DNA of 57,276 nt from NCBI RefSeq assembly GCF_002197815.1, contig NZ_NIUB01000032.1, positions 1 to 57,276 on the forward strand. Reading direction: 5' to 3'. The position numbers and the translations under genes were made by a program. Each line of letters opens with the position of its first letter. The stretch's first letter is position 1. This document shows positions 49,156 through 57,276 of the stretch, in pieces. The notes under the pieces are model-generated. The model was not told the origin of the DNA. It saw only the letters and a program-made list of their open reading frames with translations, and did no database searches. This DNA is from Pseudomonas oleovorans subsp. oleovorans (GTDB lineage: Bacteria; Pseudomonadota; Gammaproteobacteria; Pseudomonadales; Pseudomonadaceae).

Positions 49156-50345
49156 CCGAGCAAGCCCCGCAGATTAACGTTCGGCGCCAGCCACACCTCT
49201 TCCAGGCCCAGCCAATGGGCCAGCGCGCGCAGCGAATCGCCCAGCGCCAGGCGCGCCTCCTCGCTCAACACCGCGTCCTCCAGATGCACGGCATGCACCG
49301 CCAGGCGCCCGGTAGCGCGCTCGCTGCGCAGATCCACCCGCGCCAGCAGGCGTTCGTGGTGCAGGAACGGCAGCACGTAGTAGCCATACACGCGCTTGGC
49401 CTGCGGGGTGTAGATCTCCAGGCGATAGCGAAAACCAAACAGCCGCTCGGTGCGCTCGCGTTCCCAGATCAGTGAATCGAACGGCGACAGCAAGGCGCTA
49501 TGGCGAACACGCCGGGGAATGCGCGGCTCACCACGGCAATAGGCCACCTGCCGCCAGCCTTGCACCGCGACGGGCAACAACTCGCCCGCCTCCACCAATT
49601 CGGCAATACGGCGCTTGCTGTCACTGACGTCCAGCCGGTAGTAGTCGCGCAAATCGCGCTCGGTCGCGACGCCAAGGGCATCGGCAGAACGAAGCAACAG
49701 GCGGCGCTGCGCCTCGTCCTCATCGAGATCCGGGTGATTCAGCATATCCGCGGGAATGACCCGCTCCGGCAGGTCGTACAGCCTTTCGAAGCCGCGGCGC
49801 CCGGCCACAGTGACCAGACCTGCAGCGAACAGCCATTCCAGCGCCATCTTTTCCGCGCTCCAGTCCCACCAGGGGCCGGCCTTCTCGGTACGCGAGGAAA
49901 GGCTGCCGGCGCCCAGCGCACCGCGCTCGCGCACGGCCTGCAGCACACTGTCTATCGCGTCACGCCGCTCCACGCCGAACTTCGCCAGCTGGCTGTAGAT
50001 GCCCTGCCCATCCGCGGCTCGGCGCATTCGCCAGCGCAGCAGCGGATAAAGCTCGAGCGGCAACAGCGAGGCTTCGTGCCCCCAGTATTCGAACAGCCGC
50101 CTGCGCCGCAGCCGGCCCCAGGCCAGTTCATCGAGGTGCTCGGCCTGGTAATGACCAAGACGGGAAAAAGCCGGCAGGTAGTGCGAGCGCACCAGGGCAT
50201 TGACCGAGTCGATCTGCACCACGCCAAGGCGCTCGATCTGCGCCTGCAGTTGCTTGTGGGCGATGGCGCCGCGTGGAGTACGGCCGAACCCCTGAGCAGC
50301 CAGGGCCAGGCGGCGGGCTTCGGCGAGAGAAAGTGAAAGCGTCAT
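49152..50345 (-). CDS. YcaQ/AlkX-type DNA glycosylase (HTH_42)
   Basis: A 397-residue protein of the YcaQ family (winged-helix DNA-binding domain, DUF1006). It has the catalytic-type QID at 44-46 in GVVQIDSVNALVRSHY, EYWGHEASLLP, and C-terminal YGYYVLPFLHHERLLARVDL. E. coli YcaQ unhooks DNA interstrand cross-links with a QxD motif, and its relative AlkZ uses QxQ; QID groups this protein with YcaQ. It is the last gene of a leftward unit with DUF3291, EamA and DUF1127. Confidence 0.9.
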   Translation of the reverse strand: MTLSLSLAEARRLALAAQGFGRTPRGAIAHKQLQAQIERLGVVQIDSVNALVRSHYLPAFSRLGHYQAEHLDELAWGRLRRRRLFEYWGHEASLLPLELYPLLRWRMRRAADGQGIYSQLAKFGVERRDAIDSVLQAVRERGALGAGSLSSRTEKAGPWWDWSAEKMALEWLFAAGLVTVAGRRGFERLYDLPERVIPADMLNHPDLDEDEAQRRLLLRSADALGVATERDLRDYYRLDVSDSKRRIAELVEAGELLPVAVQGWRQVAYCRGEPRIPRRVRHSALLSPFDSLIWERERTERLFGFRYRLEIYTPQAKRVYGYYVLPFLHHERLLARVDLRSERATGRLAVHAVHLEDAVLSEEARLALGDSLRALAHWLGLEEVWLAPNVNLRGLLG

Positions 50346-50382
50346 GGCGACAGCCTATCAGGCAGTTTGGCTGCCGACGAGT

Positions 50383-50829
50383 TCAGGCCGGCGCGGCGAA
50401 CGCGTGGCGAAAGGTGAAGGCCTGCGCCGTCGCGCCATACTCGCGCAGATGAGCCAGGCGCTCGGCGGCCTCGACCACGCTCGGCCGATGCTCGGCGGGC
50501 ACCCACCACAGCACCTGGTGCGCCTGCTCGACACGCTCGAACCATTCGCGACGGCGCTTGAGCATCTCGGTATGTGCCGATTTGTAGACGTAATCGCCGG
50601 GCGACTGCACGTCCTGCCAAAGCGACATGTTGACCCACACCTCGTCACCGAACGGACGGATTGCCGTGGCATCGCCCGCCTCGTCCTGCAAACGCCAGAC
50701 ATAGCCGGGCGAGCCTTCAGCCAGTGCATTGATACGCTCCAGATTGGCGACGAAGTCAGCCATCTCCGCTGACTCCAGCGACGCCTTCATCCAGGCAATG
50801 TTCAGTTGGGCCAAGTGATAAGCGGACAA
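50383..50829 (-). CDS. DUF3291 protein with a TTG start
   Basis: A 148-residue protein with the DUF3291 (antibiotic-biosynthesis-monooxygenase-like ferredoxin fold) pattern: YHLAQLNIAWMKASLES, INALAEGSPGYVWRLQDE, WVNMSLWQDVQSPGDYVY and VLWWVPAEHRPSVVEAAERL. No ATG fits. A TTG at 50827-50829 has GGAGG exactly 7 bases upstream and gives MSAYHLAQL, so it is the start. It lies 17 bp after the EamA gene and 37 bp before YcaQ. The function is unknown. Confidence 0.82.
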   Translation of the reverse strand: MSAYHLAQLNIAWMKASLESAEMADFVANLERINALAEGSPGYVWRLQDEAGDATAIRPFGDEVWVNMSLWQDVQSPGDYVYKSAHTEMLKRRREWFERVEQAHQVLWWVPAEHRPSVVEAAERLAHLREYGATAQAFTFRHAFAAPA

Positions 50830-50846
50830 TTTCCAGCCTCCATGCG

Positions 50847-51791
50847 TCAGGGTTGCTGCGGCAGGCCACGCCAGCCGGACAGACGTCGACGCAACCAGGC
50901 CTCGCTGCTGACCAGGGTGATGCCCGACAGCACCAGCGCCGCGCCAATGATGAAGTTCAGGGTCAGCGGTTCGTCCAGCACCAGCACGCCGAAGGTGACG
51001 CCAAACAGCGGGGTCATGAAGGAGAACACTGCCATGTTCGAAGCCAGGTAGCGGCGCAGCAGCCAGAACCAGGTCAAGTAGGTGAAGAATGACACCACCA
51101 CGCCCTGCAGCAGAATGCTGGCGATGGCCACAGGCGTCCAACGCAGCTGGGACAAGTCCACCACCACCAGCGCGTACGCCAGCAGCAGCACGAACGCCAC
51201 CGCTAACTGATAGAACAGGGTCAACCCGGCCGGCGCTTCGGACAGGCGCGAACCCCGCACGACTACCGTGGTCGCGCCCCAGGCCATGCCGGCGCACAGC
51301 CCCAGCGCATCGCCCAGCAGCATACCGGCATCGACCTCAGCCCAATTGCCACCGACACCAAATGCCATCACTACACCGCCGAAACACAAGGTGATACCCA
51401 GCCACTGCAGGCGTCGCAAGCGCTCGCTGGGCAACAGAAAGTGCAGCCCAAGCGCCGAGAAGATCGGCGCGGTGTAGAGAAATACCGCCATATGCGAAGC
51501 CGTGGTGTAGCGCAGGCCAAGGGCGATGAAGAAGAACTCCAGTGCGAACAACACGCCCGCCAGCAGTCCAGCCAGCCACGTCGAGCTGACCCATTCGCGC
51601 CATCCGCGCTGCCACAGCAAGAGCAAGCCGACCAGCACGGCGGCGATGCCGGAGCGCAAGGCCACCTGCAGCATGGGCGCGATATCGCCCGCCGCCAGCT
51701 TGATTGCCACCTGCTGGCTACCCCAGATGGCGCATAACAACAGCATCAGTTGGAACAGGAAAAAATCGGCGCCCTTGCGTACCGCGGTCAT
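50847..51791 (-). CDS. EamA family (drug/metabolite) transporter
   Basis: A 314-residue inner-membrane protein with ten predicted helices in two EamA repeats. The first carries LLLCAIWGSQQVAIKLAAG and HMAVFLYTAPIFSALG. The second carries GMAWGATTVVVRG and SNMAVFSFMTPLFGVTFGVLVLDEPL cut by turns. Members export amino acids, nucleosides or drugs, and the substrate is not readable. Its ATG directly follows the stop of the DUF1127 gene without a gap. Confidence 0.9.
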   Translation of the reverse strand: MTAVRKGADFFLFQLMLLLCAIWGSQQVAIKLAAGDIAPMLQVALRSGIAAVLVGLLLLWQRGWREWVSSTWLAGLLAGVLFALEFFFIALGLRYTTASHMAVFLYTAPIFSALGLHFLLPSERLRRLQWLGITLCFGGVVMAFGVGGNWAEVDAGMLLGDALGLCAGMAWGATTVVVRGSRLSEAPAGLTLFYQLAVAFVLLLAYALVVVDLSQLRWTPVAIASILLQGVVVSFFTYLTWFWLLRRYLASNMAVFSFMTPLFGVTFGVLVLDEPLTLNFIIGAALVLSGITLVSSEAWLRRRLSGWRGLPQQP

Positions 51792-52040
51792 TCAGCAACT
51801 CCTGTCATGTACCACTCTCTTTCTCAGCGGGTCATCCCAGAACGGCCGTTCGGCCTCCTGCAACACATCGGCGCGGGACAGTCCCAGGTCCTTCAATGCA
51901 GCATCATTCAGTTGCGCCAGCTGTGCCCGCTTGTGAGCCAGTTGACGCCAGCGCCGCAGCATACGCCATACGCCGACCAGTGACGGCAACCGTTCGAAGT
52001 GGATGGCCTGAGCCAACGCATAACCTTTCTGACCTTTCAT
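51792..52040 (-). CDS. DUF1127 small basic protein
   Basis: An 82-residue protein with the DUF1127 pattern near the centre: RMLRRWRQLAHKRAQLAQLN and DAALKDLGLSRADVLQEAERPFW. Small DUF1127 proteins in Agrobacterium bind RNA or affect phosphate and carbon physiology; nothing is known here. It is the first gene of a leftward four-gene unit, divergent from the LysR gene, which probably controls it. Confidence 0.87.
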   Translation of the reverse strand: MKGQKGYALAQAIHFERLPSLVGVWRMLRRWRQLAHKRAQLAQLNDAALKDLGLSRADVLQEAERPFWDDPLRKRVVHDRSC

Positions 52041-52137
52041 CTTTTCGCCCTCCCTGTGGGGTTGGCGTCAGTGTCGGGCCCAGCTTTAGATCAATCCAGC
52101 GAATGTTTCTTATGGCATCCATCTCGAGGATTGATGA

Positions 52138-52992
52138 ATGGCCTTCCACCCCAGTATTGATGCCGAATTGCTGCGCAACTTCGTTGCCATCGCCGACACC
52201 GGCGGTTTCACCCGCGCCGCAGAAACGGTCAATCGCACCCAGTCAGCCGTGAGCATGCAGATAAAGCGGCTGGAGGAAGACGTGGTGCAACGCCCGTTGT
52301 TCGAGCGCGACGGCCGTCAGGTGCGGCTGACGCCCGAGGGCCAGGTGCTGCTGGGTTATGCGCGGCGCATCCTCAAGCTGCATGGCGAGGTACTCAACAC
52401 CCTGCGCGAGCCGCATATGGTCAGTGTCGTGCGCATCGGCACGCCGGACGACTACGTGATGCGTTTTCTGCCGGAGATTCTCTCGCGCTTCGCCCAGGCC
52501 TATCCGCTGGTGCAGGTGGAAGTGCATTGCGAGCCTTCGGGACAACTGCTGCTGCGCCAGGATCTGGACCTGACCATCGTCACCCGCCAGCCCGGCAAGG
52601 AGATCGACCAACTGCTGCGCCAGGAGCGCTTCGCCTGGGCCGTGGCCCAGGGCTTCTGCCCACATGAACAGAACCCCATGCCACTGGCCATGTTCAACGC
52701 CGAGTGTTTCTGCCGCGAATGGGCCTGCAACGCGCTGGATGCGATGAGCCGTCCCTACCGCATCGCCTACACCAGCCCCAGCCTCTCGGCGATCTTCGCC
52801 GTGGTGCGCGCGGGCCTCGCGGTCACTGCGCAACTGCAAAGCCTGATCACCCCCGACCTGCGCATCCTCGGCGAAGCCGAAGGCCTGCAGCTGCTGCCGC
52901 TGACCAGCATCGTGCTGCTGAGCAACGACAGCAGCCAGTCACCCGTCACCGAATGCCTGGCCGAGCATATCGTCTATGGTTTTCGCCTATAG
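52138..52992 (+). CDS. LysR family transcriptional regulator
   Basis: A 284-residue LysR regulator. The winged helix-turn-helix lies at 8-68 (LLRNFVAIADTGGFTRAAET, RTQSAVSMQIKRLEEDV) and the effector domain at 92-284 (VRIGTPDDYVMRFLPEIL). It resembles the LrhA/HexA subgroup. It diverges from DUF1127-EamA with a 97-bp gap between starts, so it likely regulates that unit. Its end overlaps the convergent TSUP gene by 6 bp. Confidence 0.92.
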   Translation: MAFHPSIDAELLRNFVAIADTGGFTRAAETVNRTQSAVSMQIKRLEEDVVQRPLFERDGRQVRLTPEGQVLLGYARRILKLHGEVLNTLREPHMVSVVRIGTPDDYVMRFLPEILSRFAQAYPLVQVEVHCEPSGQLLLRQDLDLTIVTRQPGKEIDQLLRQERFAWAVAQGFCPHEQNPMPLAMFNAECFCREWACNALDAMSRPYRIAYTSPSLSAIFAVVRAGLAVTAQLQSLITPDLRILGEAEGLQLLPLTSIVLLSNDSSQSPVTECLAEHIVYGFRL

Positions 52993-53754
52993 GCGGCCAC
53001 CCGACTCCAGCGCGAGCAGCAGCGCACAGAGCAGCAGGAAGCCACAGAACAGGCTGCGCAGCAGACGCTCCGGCAACGAATGCGCCAGGCGCACCCCCCA
53101 ACTGATGCTAAGCAGGCCGCCAACCGCCAGCGGCACACCCATCCACCAGTTGACGTGATCGTGCAGTGCGTAGGTAAACAGTGTGACGCCGGTACTGGGC
53201 AATGCCAGCGACAGCGAGAGCCCCTGCGCCACCACCTGCGTGGTGCCGAACACACTGGTCAGTACCGGCGTCGCCACCACCGCGCCGCCCACACCAAACA
53301 GCCCGCCCATCGCACCGGACACCCCGCCCAGCACGCCAAACCAGCCCCAGTGATGACGCAACTCGCCACTGGCCGGCCCCTGAGCCATCAGCATGCGCAG
53401 CAGGTTGTATGCCGCCAGGGCCAGCAGGAAACCGACGAAAGCCCAGCGCATGGTGCGCGAGTCCACTTCTACTGCATACAACGAGGCCAGCCAGGCACAG
53501 AAGAAGCTGGTGACACCGAGCAGCAACGCATAGCGCAGATCGATGCGATTGCGCTGATGGTATCGCCAGATCGCCAGCATCACGTTCGGCACCACCATCA
53601 CCAGCGCGGTGCCCTGAGCCAACTGCTGATCCAGCCCGAAAACGATGCCCAACACCGGAATGGCGATCAGCCCGCCGCCAATGCCAAATAACCCGCCCAG
53701 AGTCCCCAGGCCCAGGCCGAGCAATAGATTGAGCAACAGGTCGAACAGATTCAT
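52987..53754 (-). CDS. TSUP family sulfite/organosulfonate exporter (TauE/SafE)
   Basis: A 255-residue membrane protein with the two TauE/SafE repeats: GLGTLGGLFGIGGGLIAIPVL near the N-terminus cut by glycine pairs, and GAMGGLFGVGGAVVATPVL in the second half. About eight transmembrane helices are expected. GGAGG precedes the ATG at 53754. The substrate is uncertain: sulfite, sulfonates or other small anions. It diverges from a second LysR gene that probably controls it. Confidence 0.9.
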   Translation of the reverse strand: MNLFDLLLNLLLGLGLGTLGGLFGIGGGLIAIPVLGIVFGLDQQLAQGTALVMVVPNVMLAIWRYHQRNRIDLRYALLLGVTSFFCAWLASLYAVEVDSRTMRWAFVGFLLALAAYNLLRMLMAQGPASGELRHHWGWFGVLGGVSGAMGGLFGVGGAVVATPVLTSVFGTTQVVAQGLSLSLALPSTGVTLFTYALHDHVNWWMGVPLAVGGLLSISWGVRLAHSLPERLLRSLFCGFLLLCALLLALESGGRL

Positions 53755-53854
53755 GACACCTCCAGACAGTGGGCGCATGTTAAGCAGCCACGGCTAGCGT
53801 GGAAACGCACAGCAGCGCACAATGGCTTTGCTTATCTCACATAAGAAGGCTGCC

Positions 53855-54817
53855 ATGAACCCCGATGCACTGACCGACCAGTTGGAGCTCTTTCTCGACG
53901 TGCTGGAGACCGGCAGCTTCTCCGCAGCGGCAAGGCGCCATCCGCTCACGCCCTCGGCAGTGGCACGGCGCATCGACGCCCTGGAGCGCGCCATGGGCAG
54001 CAGTCTGTTCAGTCGCACCACTCATGCGGTACGCGTCACCCCGGCGGGCCTGGCGTTCGCCGAGCGCGCCAGGCGTATCCTTGCCGAGCTGCACCTGGCC
54101 CGCGCCGAAGCGGTGTCGTTGAGCAGTGCACCGGAAGGCCTGATTCGCATCGACGCCCCCTCACCCTTTGGGCGCCGCCACTTGGCTCCGGCGATTGCCG
54201 AGTTCCTGCGCGCAAACCCCGGCCTGGACGTGCAACTACGCCTGATCGACAGCTTCATCGACCTGCAGGGCGAACACCTGGGTGAGGTGGATATCGTCGT
54301 GCGTATCGGCCCCCTGCCCGACAGCCGCCTGGTGGCCACGCCGCTGGCGTCGATGACGCGCATCGTCTGCGCCAGCCCGGAGTATCTGCGTCGACGCGGC
54401 ATTCCGCGCAGCCCACTGGAACTGGAACAGCACGACGGCCTCGATTGGGACAGCCTGGCGCCCCCCTACGCCTGGCGCTTTGAAGTCGACGGCAAGCTGC
54501 AGTTGTGCAAGCCCAAGCGCCTGCGCCAGACCAGCAACAACGCCGAAACCCTGCTGTTCAGCGCCCTCGCCGGCCTGGGCATCGCCCACCTGCCCACCTG
54601 GATGAGCAGCGAGCATCTGCAACGTGGCGAGCTGATCCCGCTGTTCTGCGAACAGGGCCTGCCACCCATCGAGCCGGTAAGCATCTACGCCCTGCGCCTG
54701 GAGCGCGAGGCCAGCCCGCGGACACGCCTGCTGCTGAGTTTCCTGAAGCAGCGCTTCGGCTTTCCGCCGCCCTGGGATCAGGCACTGCAAACCAGCCTGG
54801 CCATCCCACAGCAGTAA
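53855..54817 (+). CDS. LysR family transcriptional regulator
   Basis: A 320-residue LysR regulator with the DNA-binding part LELFLDVLETGSFSAAARRHP and SAVARRIDALERAMG, and an effector domain with IRIDAPSPFGRRHLAPAIAEF and FSALAGLGIAHLPTWM. The subgroup is that of CrgA/DhcR-like regulators. AGAAGG precedes the ATG at 53855; the upstream in-frame ATG at 53822 is less likely. It diverges from the TSUP gene over a 100-bp gap, the usual arrangement for a LysR regulator and its target. Confidence 0.9.
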   Translation: MNPDALTDQLELFLDVLETGSFSAAARRHPLTPSAVARRIDALERAMGSSLFSRTTHAVRVTPAGLAFAERARRILAELHLARAEAVSLSSAPEGLIRIDAPSPFGRRHLAPAIAEFLRANPGLDVQLRLIDSFIDLQGEHLGEVDIVVRIGPLPDSRLVATPLASMTRIVCASPEYLRRRGIPRSPLELEQHDGLDWDSLAPPYAWRFEVDGKLQLCKPKRLRQTSNNAETLLFSALAGLGIAHLPTWMSSEHLQRGELIPLFCEQGLPPIEPVSIYALRLEREASPRTRLLLSFLKQRFGFPPPWDQALQTSLAIPQQ

Positions 54818-54871
54818 GATCATGACCCTAGGGCGCGCCGCGCGCACCACGAAAACCGCCGCGTGACAGCC

Positions 54872-54903
54872 ACAAAAAACCCGGCACCTAGGCCGGGTTT
54901 CTC
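54872..54903. terminator. Terminator between the LysR gene and efp
   Basis: AAACCCGGC (54877-54885) pairs with GCCGGGTTT (54892-54900) with A and T runs on the flanks. It lies between the convergent LysR and efp genes and can act in both directions. Confidence 0.82.
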
Positions 54904-54916
54904 GTACAGTTTACGC

Positions 54917-55489
54917 TCAGGCCGGAGCCTGGGTGCGGCCCTTGTAGGAACCGTCACGGGTATCGATCTCGATCCAGTCGTCGATGTCGACGAACTCGGC
55001 AACCTTGATCTCGGTACCGTTGCGCAGCTTGGCAGGCTTCATGACCTTGCCGGAAGTGTCGCCACGAGCAGCGTTCTCGGTGTAGACAACCTGACGCACG
55101 ATGGTGGTCGGCAGATCGACGGAGATCACCTTGCCTTCGAAGAACACGGCTTCGCAGACATCGTTCATGCCTTCTTCAATGAACGGCAGAACGCTTTCCA
55201 GATCTTCGGCGCGCAGCTCGTAGGAGTTGTACTCCGGATCCATGAATACATAGTCCTCACCGCTGATGTAGGACAGATTCACTTCCTTGCGCTCGAGAAT
55301 CACCGGCTCCATCTTGTCGTCGGCTTTGTAGACGGTCTCGGTCTTGGAACCGTTGAGCAGGTTCTTCAGCTTCATCTTGACGATGGCGCTGTTACGTCCG
55401 GACTTGGTGAACTCGGCCTTCTGGATCAGCCACGGCTGGCCATCGATCAGGGCCACGCTGTTGACTCTCATTTCTTGTGCAGTTTTCAT
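54917..55489 (-). CDS. efp: Elongation factor P
   Basis: A 190-residue translation factor that relieves ribosome stalling at polyproline. Three beta-barrel domains are visible. The tip of domain I reads FTKSGRNSAIVK with Arg32 in place of the lysine used in E. coli. Arg32 is rhamnosylated by EarP, whose gene lies directly upstream on the same strand. The longer start MKTAQEM is used because it puts the modified residue at 32. A terminator follows. Confidence 0.96.
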   Translation of the reverse strand: MKTAQEMRVNSVALIDGQPWLIQKAEFTKSGRNSAIVKMKLKNLLNGSKTETVYKADDKMEPVILERKEVNLSYISGEDYVFMDPEYNSYELRAEDLESVLPFIEEGMNDVCEAVFFEGKVISVDLPTTIVRQVVYTENAARGDTSGKVMKPAKLRNGTEIKVAEFVDIDDWIEIDTRDGSYKGRTQAPA

Positions 55490-55523
55490 GCGAATATCCG
55501 AAATATGCGGGAGGTACAGAAAT

Positions 55524-56666
55524 CTAGGCCGCGTATAATAGCCAATTTAGGTAAAACTGTTCCAGCGTCGTGGCAAGATCCGACCGAGTGGCCTGATCGT
55601 CACACCATTGCTCGGCGTGTCGCTGCAGTACCGGCCATACCTCGAGAAGCGCAGGCCAGGCCGTTTCCATCCCTTCCCCCGCATTCCAGGCTCGCCAGAA
55701 TTCAGCCTGAACGGCAGCGGCTTCAGGCATCAGATCGGCGTTATAAATCGCCAGAAACGCCTCAAGTTTGTCCCAGTGCGCCCGTTCCTCCTGCGGGTAG
55801 ATGTGCCAGAGCAGCGGCCGCCCCGCCCATTGCGCTCGCACGAAGGAGTCCTCGCCACGCACCGCGTTGAGGTCGCAGCACCACAACAGGCGGTCGTAGT
55901 CATCCTGCGCCACGAAAGGCAGCACATGGATCAGCAGATTGCCGCGCCGCCGCTGATCACCAGGCAACAACTGCGCCTCGCCCAGCCAGGCCTGCAGATC
56001 CGCCAAAACCTTGCCCTGCGGCACCAGCAATTGAGTCGACTGCGAATCGGCTGCCAGCGCATCAAGCCAGCCCGCCACCCCCGCATTTTCATAAGCGAAC
56101 AACGAAATCAGTCGCGCCCCGGCTTCCCTTATCACGCCAAGCGACTGCAGGAACGCCTGCTGCGCCTGCGCGTCAGCCTGAAAGGAACGCCGCCTCGCCA
56201 ACAGATCGGCTTCGCGCAGCAAACCGCCCGTGCCCTCCACGAATCCAGGGAAGAAAAAGAATTTTTGCAAGCCTCCAGGCTGCGGCGATGGTAGGCCATG
56301 GCAGCCTGCCACCCAGTCCTCGGCACTGAGGTATTCCAGATTCAGCCACAAGCGGCGCGTGCCGCTGGCCACCATCGCCTCGATATAGGCAGACGGCAAT
56401 TGACAGGCGAAGGCCTCGATCACTACCTGCGCAGGCTCAACCGCAGGGAACGGCTCACGCCACTGGTGCACCTCGACACCGCTCCAGCGTTGCCATTCAG
56501 CATCGACACTGGCCTCGGGACACAAGCGTACGAAGGCGCCCAACTCGTCGATCCACAGGCGCACAACATGCCCCTGCTCGGCCGCCAGTTGCCGGGCCAG
56601 CCGCCAAGTCACGCCGATATCACCGTAGTTGTCGACCACGCTGCAGAAGATGTCCCACCTGGCCAC
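55524..56666 (-). CDS. earP: EF-P arginine rhamnosyltransferase EarP
   Basis: A 380-residue GT-B glycosyltransferase that uses dTDP-rhamnose to modify Arg32 of EF-P. The N-terminal WDIFCSVVDNYGDIGVTWRL carries Asp12 and Asp16, important for catalysis in characterised EarP. The C-terminal VRGEDSFVRAQWAGRPLLWHIYPQEE is the nucleotide-sugar site. It lies 34 bp upstream of efp, so substrate and modifying enzyme form one functional pair. The length is typical. Confidence 0.95.
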   Translation of the reverse strand: MARWDIFCSVVDNYGDIGVTWRLARQLAAEQGHVVRLWIDELGAFVRLCPEASVDAEWQRWSGVEVHQWREPFPAVEPAQVVIEAFACQLPSAYIEAMVASGTRRLWLNLEYLSAEDWVAGCHGLPSPQPGGLQKFFFFPGFVEGTGGLLREADLLARRRSFQADAQAQQAFLQSLGVIREAGARLISLFAYENAGVAGWLDALAADSQSTQLLVPQGKVLADLQAWLGEAQLLPGDQRRRGNLLIHVLPFVAQDDYDRLLWCCDLNAVRGEDSFVRAQWAGRPLLWHIYPQEERAHWDKLEAFLAIYNADLMPEAAAVQAEFWRAWNAGEGMETAWPALLEVWPVLQRHAEQWCDDQATRSDLATTLEQFYLNWLLYAA

Positions 56667-56711
56667 ACTGCGCCCCTTCGGAAAATGATCGCCATTCTAA
56701 CCGGCGAACAA

Positions 56712-56735
56712 GAAAAAGCCCGCCAGAGGCGGGCC
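56712..56735 (-). terminator. Terminator upstream of earP
   Basis: GCCCGCC (56718-56724) pairs with GGCGGGC (56728-56734). On the minus strand it is followed by TTTTTC, so it ends the small gene at 56775. Confidence 0.72.
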
Positions 56736-56774
56736 AAGGGGAGCGCTGGAGCGAGCGCGGGGTAAAACAGTGAA

Positions 56775-56981
56775 TCAGGCCAGCAGCGAATCGCCCTCAC
56801 GACGAATAGCGCTGCTGAGCATCCAGACCGTATGGCAAGCCAACGCAGCCTCGCGGGAAGCGAAGGGGCCGGCTTTCGGTTGGCCGTCCACCATCACCAG
56901 CCAGCACGCCATATGACCGTCGGAGCGGAGCTCAGCCGGTACCGCACTACCAACCAGGGAAACCACATCGATACGGGACAT
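56775..56981 (-). CDS. Small conserved hypothetical protein
   Basis: A 68-residue soluble protein: MSRIDVVSLVGSAVPAELRS, then ACWLVMVDGQPKAGPFASRE and a C-terminal helix ending SLLA. It has the look of a DUF2188-like or small stress-type protein but I do not recognise it with confidence. Of two adjacent ATGs, the second (56981) is better placed after GGAGG. A good terminator follows, so it is its own transcription unit. Confidence 0.65.
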   Translation of the reverse strand: MSRIDVVSLVGSAVPAELRSDGHMACWLVMVDGQPKAGPFASREAALACHTVWMLSSAIRREGDSLLA

Positions 56982-57129
56982 CATGACCTCCAATCCAACT
57001 CAAGCTCTGTTGGGCTCAACATTAGGCCGATGCAGCGCTAGACAGAAATCAGTGCTCTCGATAGTGACCATGGATATTGCCAATGGCAGCAGCACAGGCG
57101 CCGACACAAGCTGCGCCATGCACCTGACA

Positions 57130-57276
57130 GGCAGAGTGGCCACGCAATCGGCATAGGGGGCAGTTCTGATGAACTGCGCCCCTGCCACACCACCCGGCAT
57201 GCGGGTCCGCACCGGGCGGTTCGAGGGATTGAGGTTATGAGAGTCGGGCTAATCCCAGGCGGTCGAACCAGGCCAG
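57130..57276. other. Consecutive hairpins at the right edge, possible retroelement or repeat
   Basis: Three short stems follow one another: GGGGCAGTTC with GAACTGCGCCCC (57157-57182), ACCCG with CGGGT (57192-57206), and CCGC with GCGG (57207-57219). They are followed by GGTTCGAGGGATTGAGGTTA. I associate this kind of sequence with regions next to group II intron reverse-transcriptase genes, but the window ends before any such gene. No coding region is supported here. Confidence 0.3.

Noticed and set aside
57000..57212. 70-codon leftward frame at the right edge
   Set aside because: It runs through the hairpin cluster, has no ribosome site and looks like the spurious frames often called in such repeats.

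Overview
The window is high-GC Pseudomonas chromosome, probably of the P. mendocina/oleovorans/alcaligenes side of the genus. That placement rests on gene order and protein recognition, not on a tree. The nfuA - cti - metH ... DUF5924 - RlmN-like - cysI - DUF934 order is the one I remember from Pseudomonas genomes. The EF-P/EarP pair and the MexF/OprN-type efflux genes also fit Pseudomonas. I see no rRNA, tRNA or CRISPR array.

Left edge (1-3.7 kb) is accessory DNA: the right end of an IS66-family element, a TnsB-like transposase fragment cut by it, a perfect 12-bp inverted repeat, a GNAT-Rnk fusion protein, an SDR oxidoreductase and a broken galU paralog. Next come gor, a TRIC-type channel gene and two glyoxalase-fold (VOC) genes, then the intact ugd-galU sugar-nucleotide operon (6.8-9.0 kb). 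From 9.1 to 17 kb several rearrangement scars appear: a chimera of a DNA-binding N-terminus and an IS630 transposase tail, a frameshifted small gene, and a 5'-truncated cheV abutting mexF with the adaptor gene missing. These are followed by the efflux permease/outer-membrane pair and a decayed diguanylate cyclase.

From 17 to 25 kb lie a YjbR-like protein, a periplasmic binding protein, a cold-shock/DUF1294 membrane protein, uppP, a Cache-type chemoreceptor, a pnuC-NadR-like nicotinamide riboside salvage pair, and an AAA+/Fis regulator lacking the sigma-54 contact motif. From 25 to 42 kb lie nfuA, cti, metH, an OsmE-like lipoprotein, small membrane proteins, an RlmN paralog, a broken chemoreceptor, and cysI with its DUF934 partner. 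This is a core block for sulfur/methionine metabolism, Fe-S assembly and membrane adaptation.

From 42 to 57 kb lie deaD, a spermidine-synthase-like protein, a broken monooxygenase gene joined to an unrecognised remnant, class II DAHP synthase, an M48 lipoprotein protease and an LprI-like protein. A tight four-gene leftward unit follows (DUF1127, EamA exporter, DUF3291, YcaQ glycosylase), opposite a LysR gene. Then come a TSUP permease with a second divergent LysR gene, and efp-earP, whose products act together because EarP rhamnosylates EF-P on Arg32. The last 150 bases hold consecutive hairpins that may be the edge of a retroelement or another repeat.

The window carries an unusual number of broken genes (galU paralog, IS630 chimera, 9661-10153 gene, cheV, diguanylate cyclase, chemoreceptor, monooxygenase). 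Some are clear deletions. Single-base frameshifts could also be sequencing errors. I did not find a convincing wholly new multi-gene system. The best leads are the left-edge mobile DNA with the GNAT-Rnk fusion, the scars at 9-11 kb, the RlmN paralog, the AAA+ regulator with degenerate motifs, and the two very small membrane proteins.
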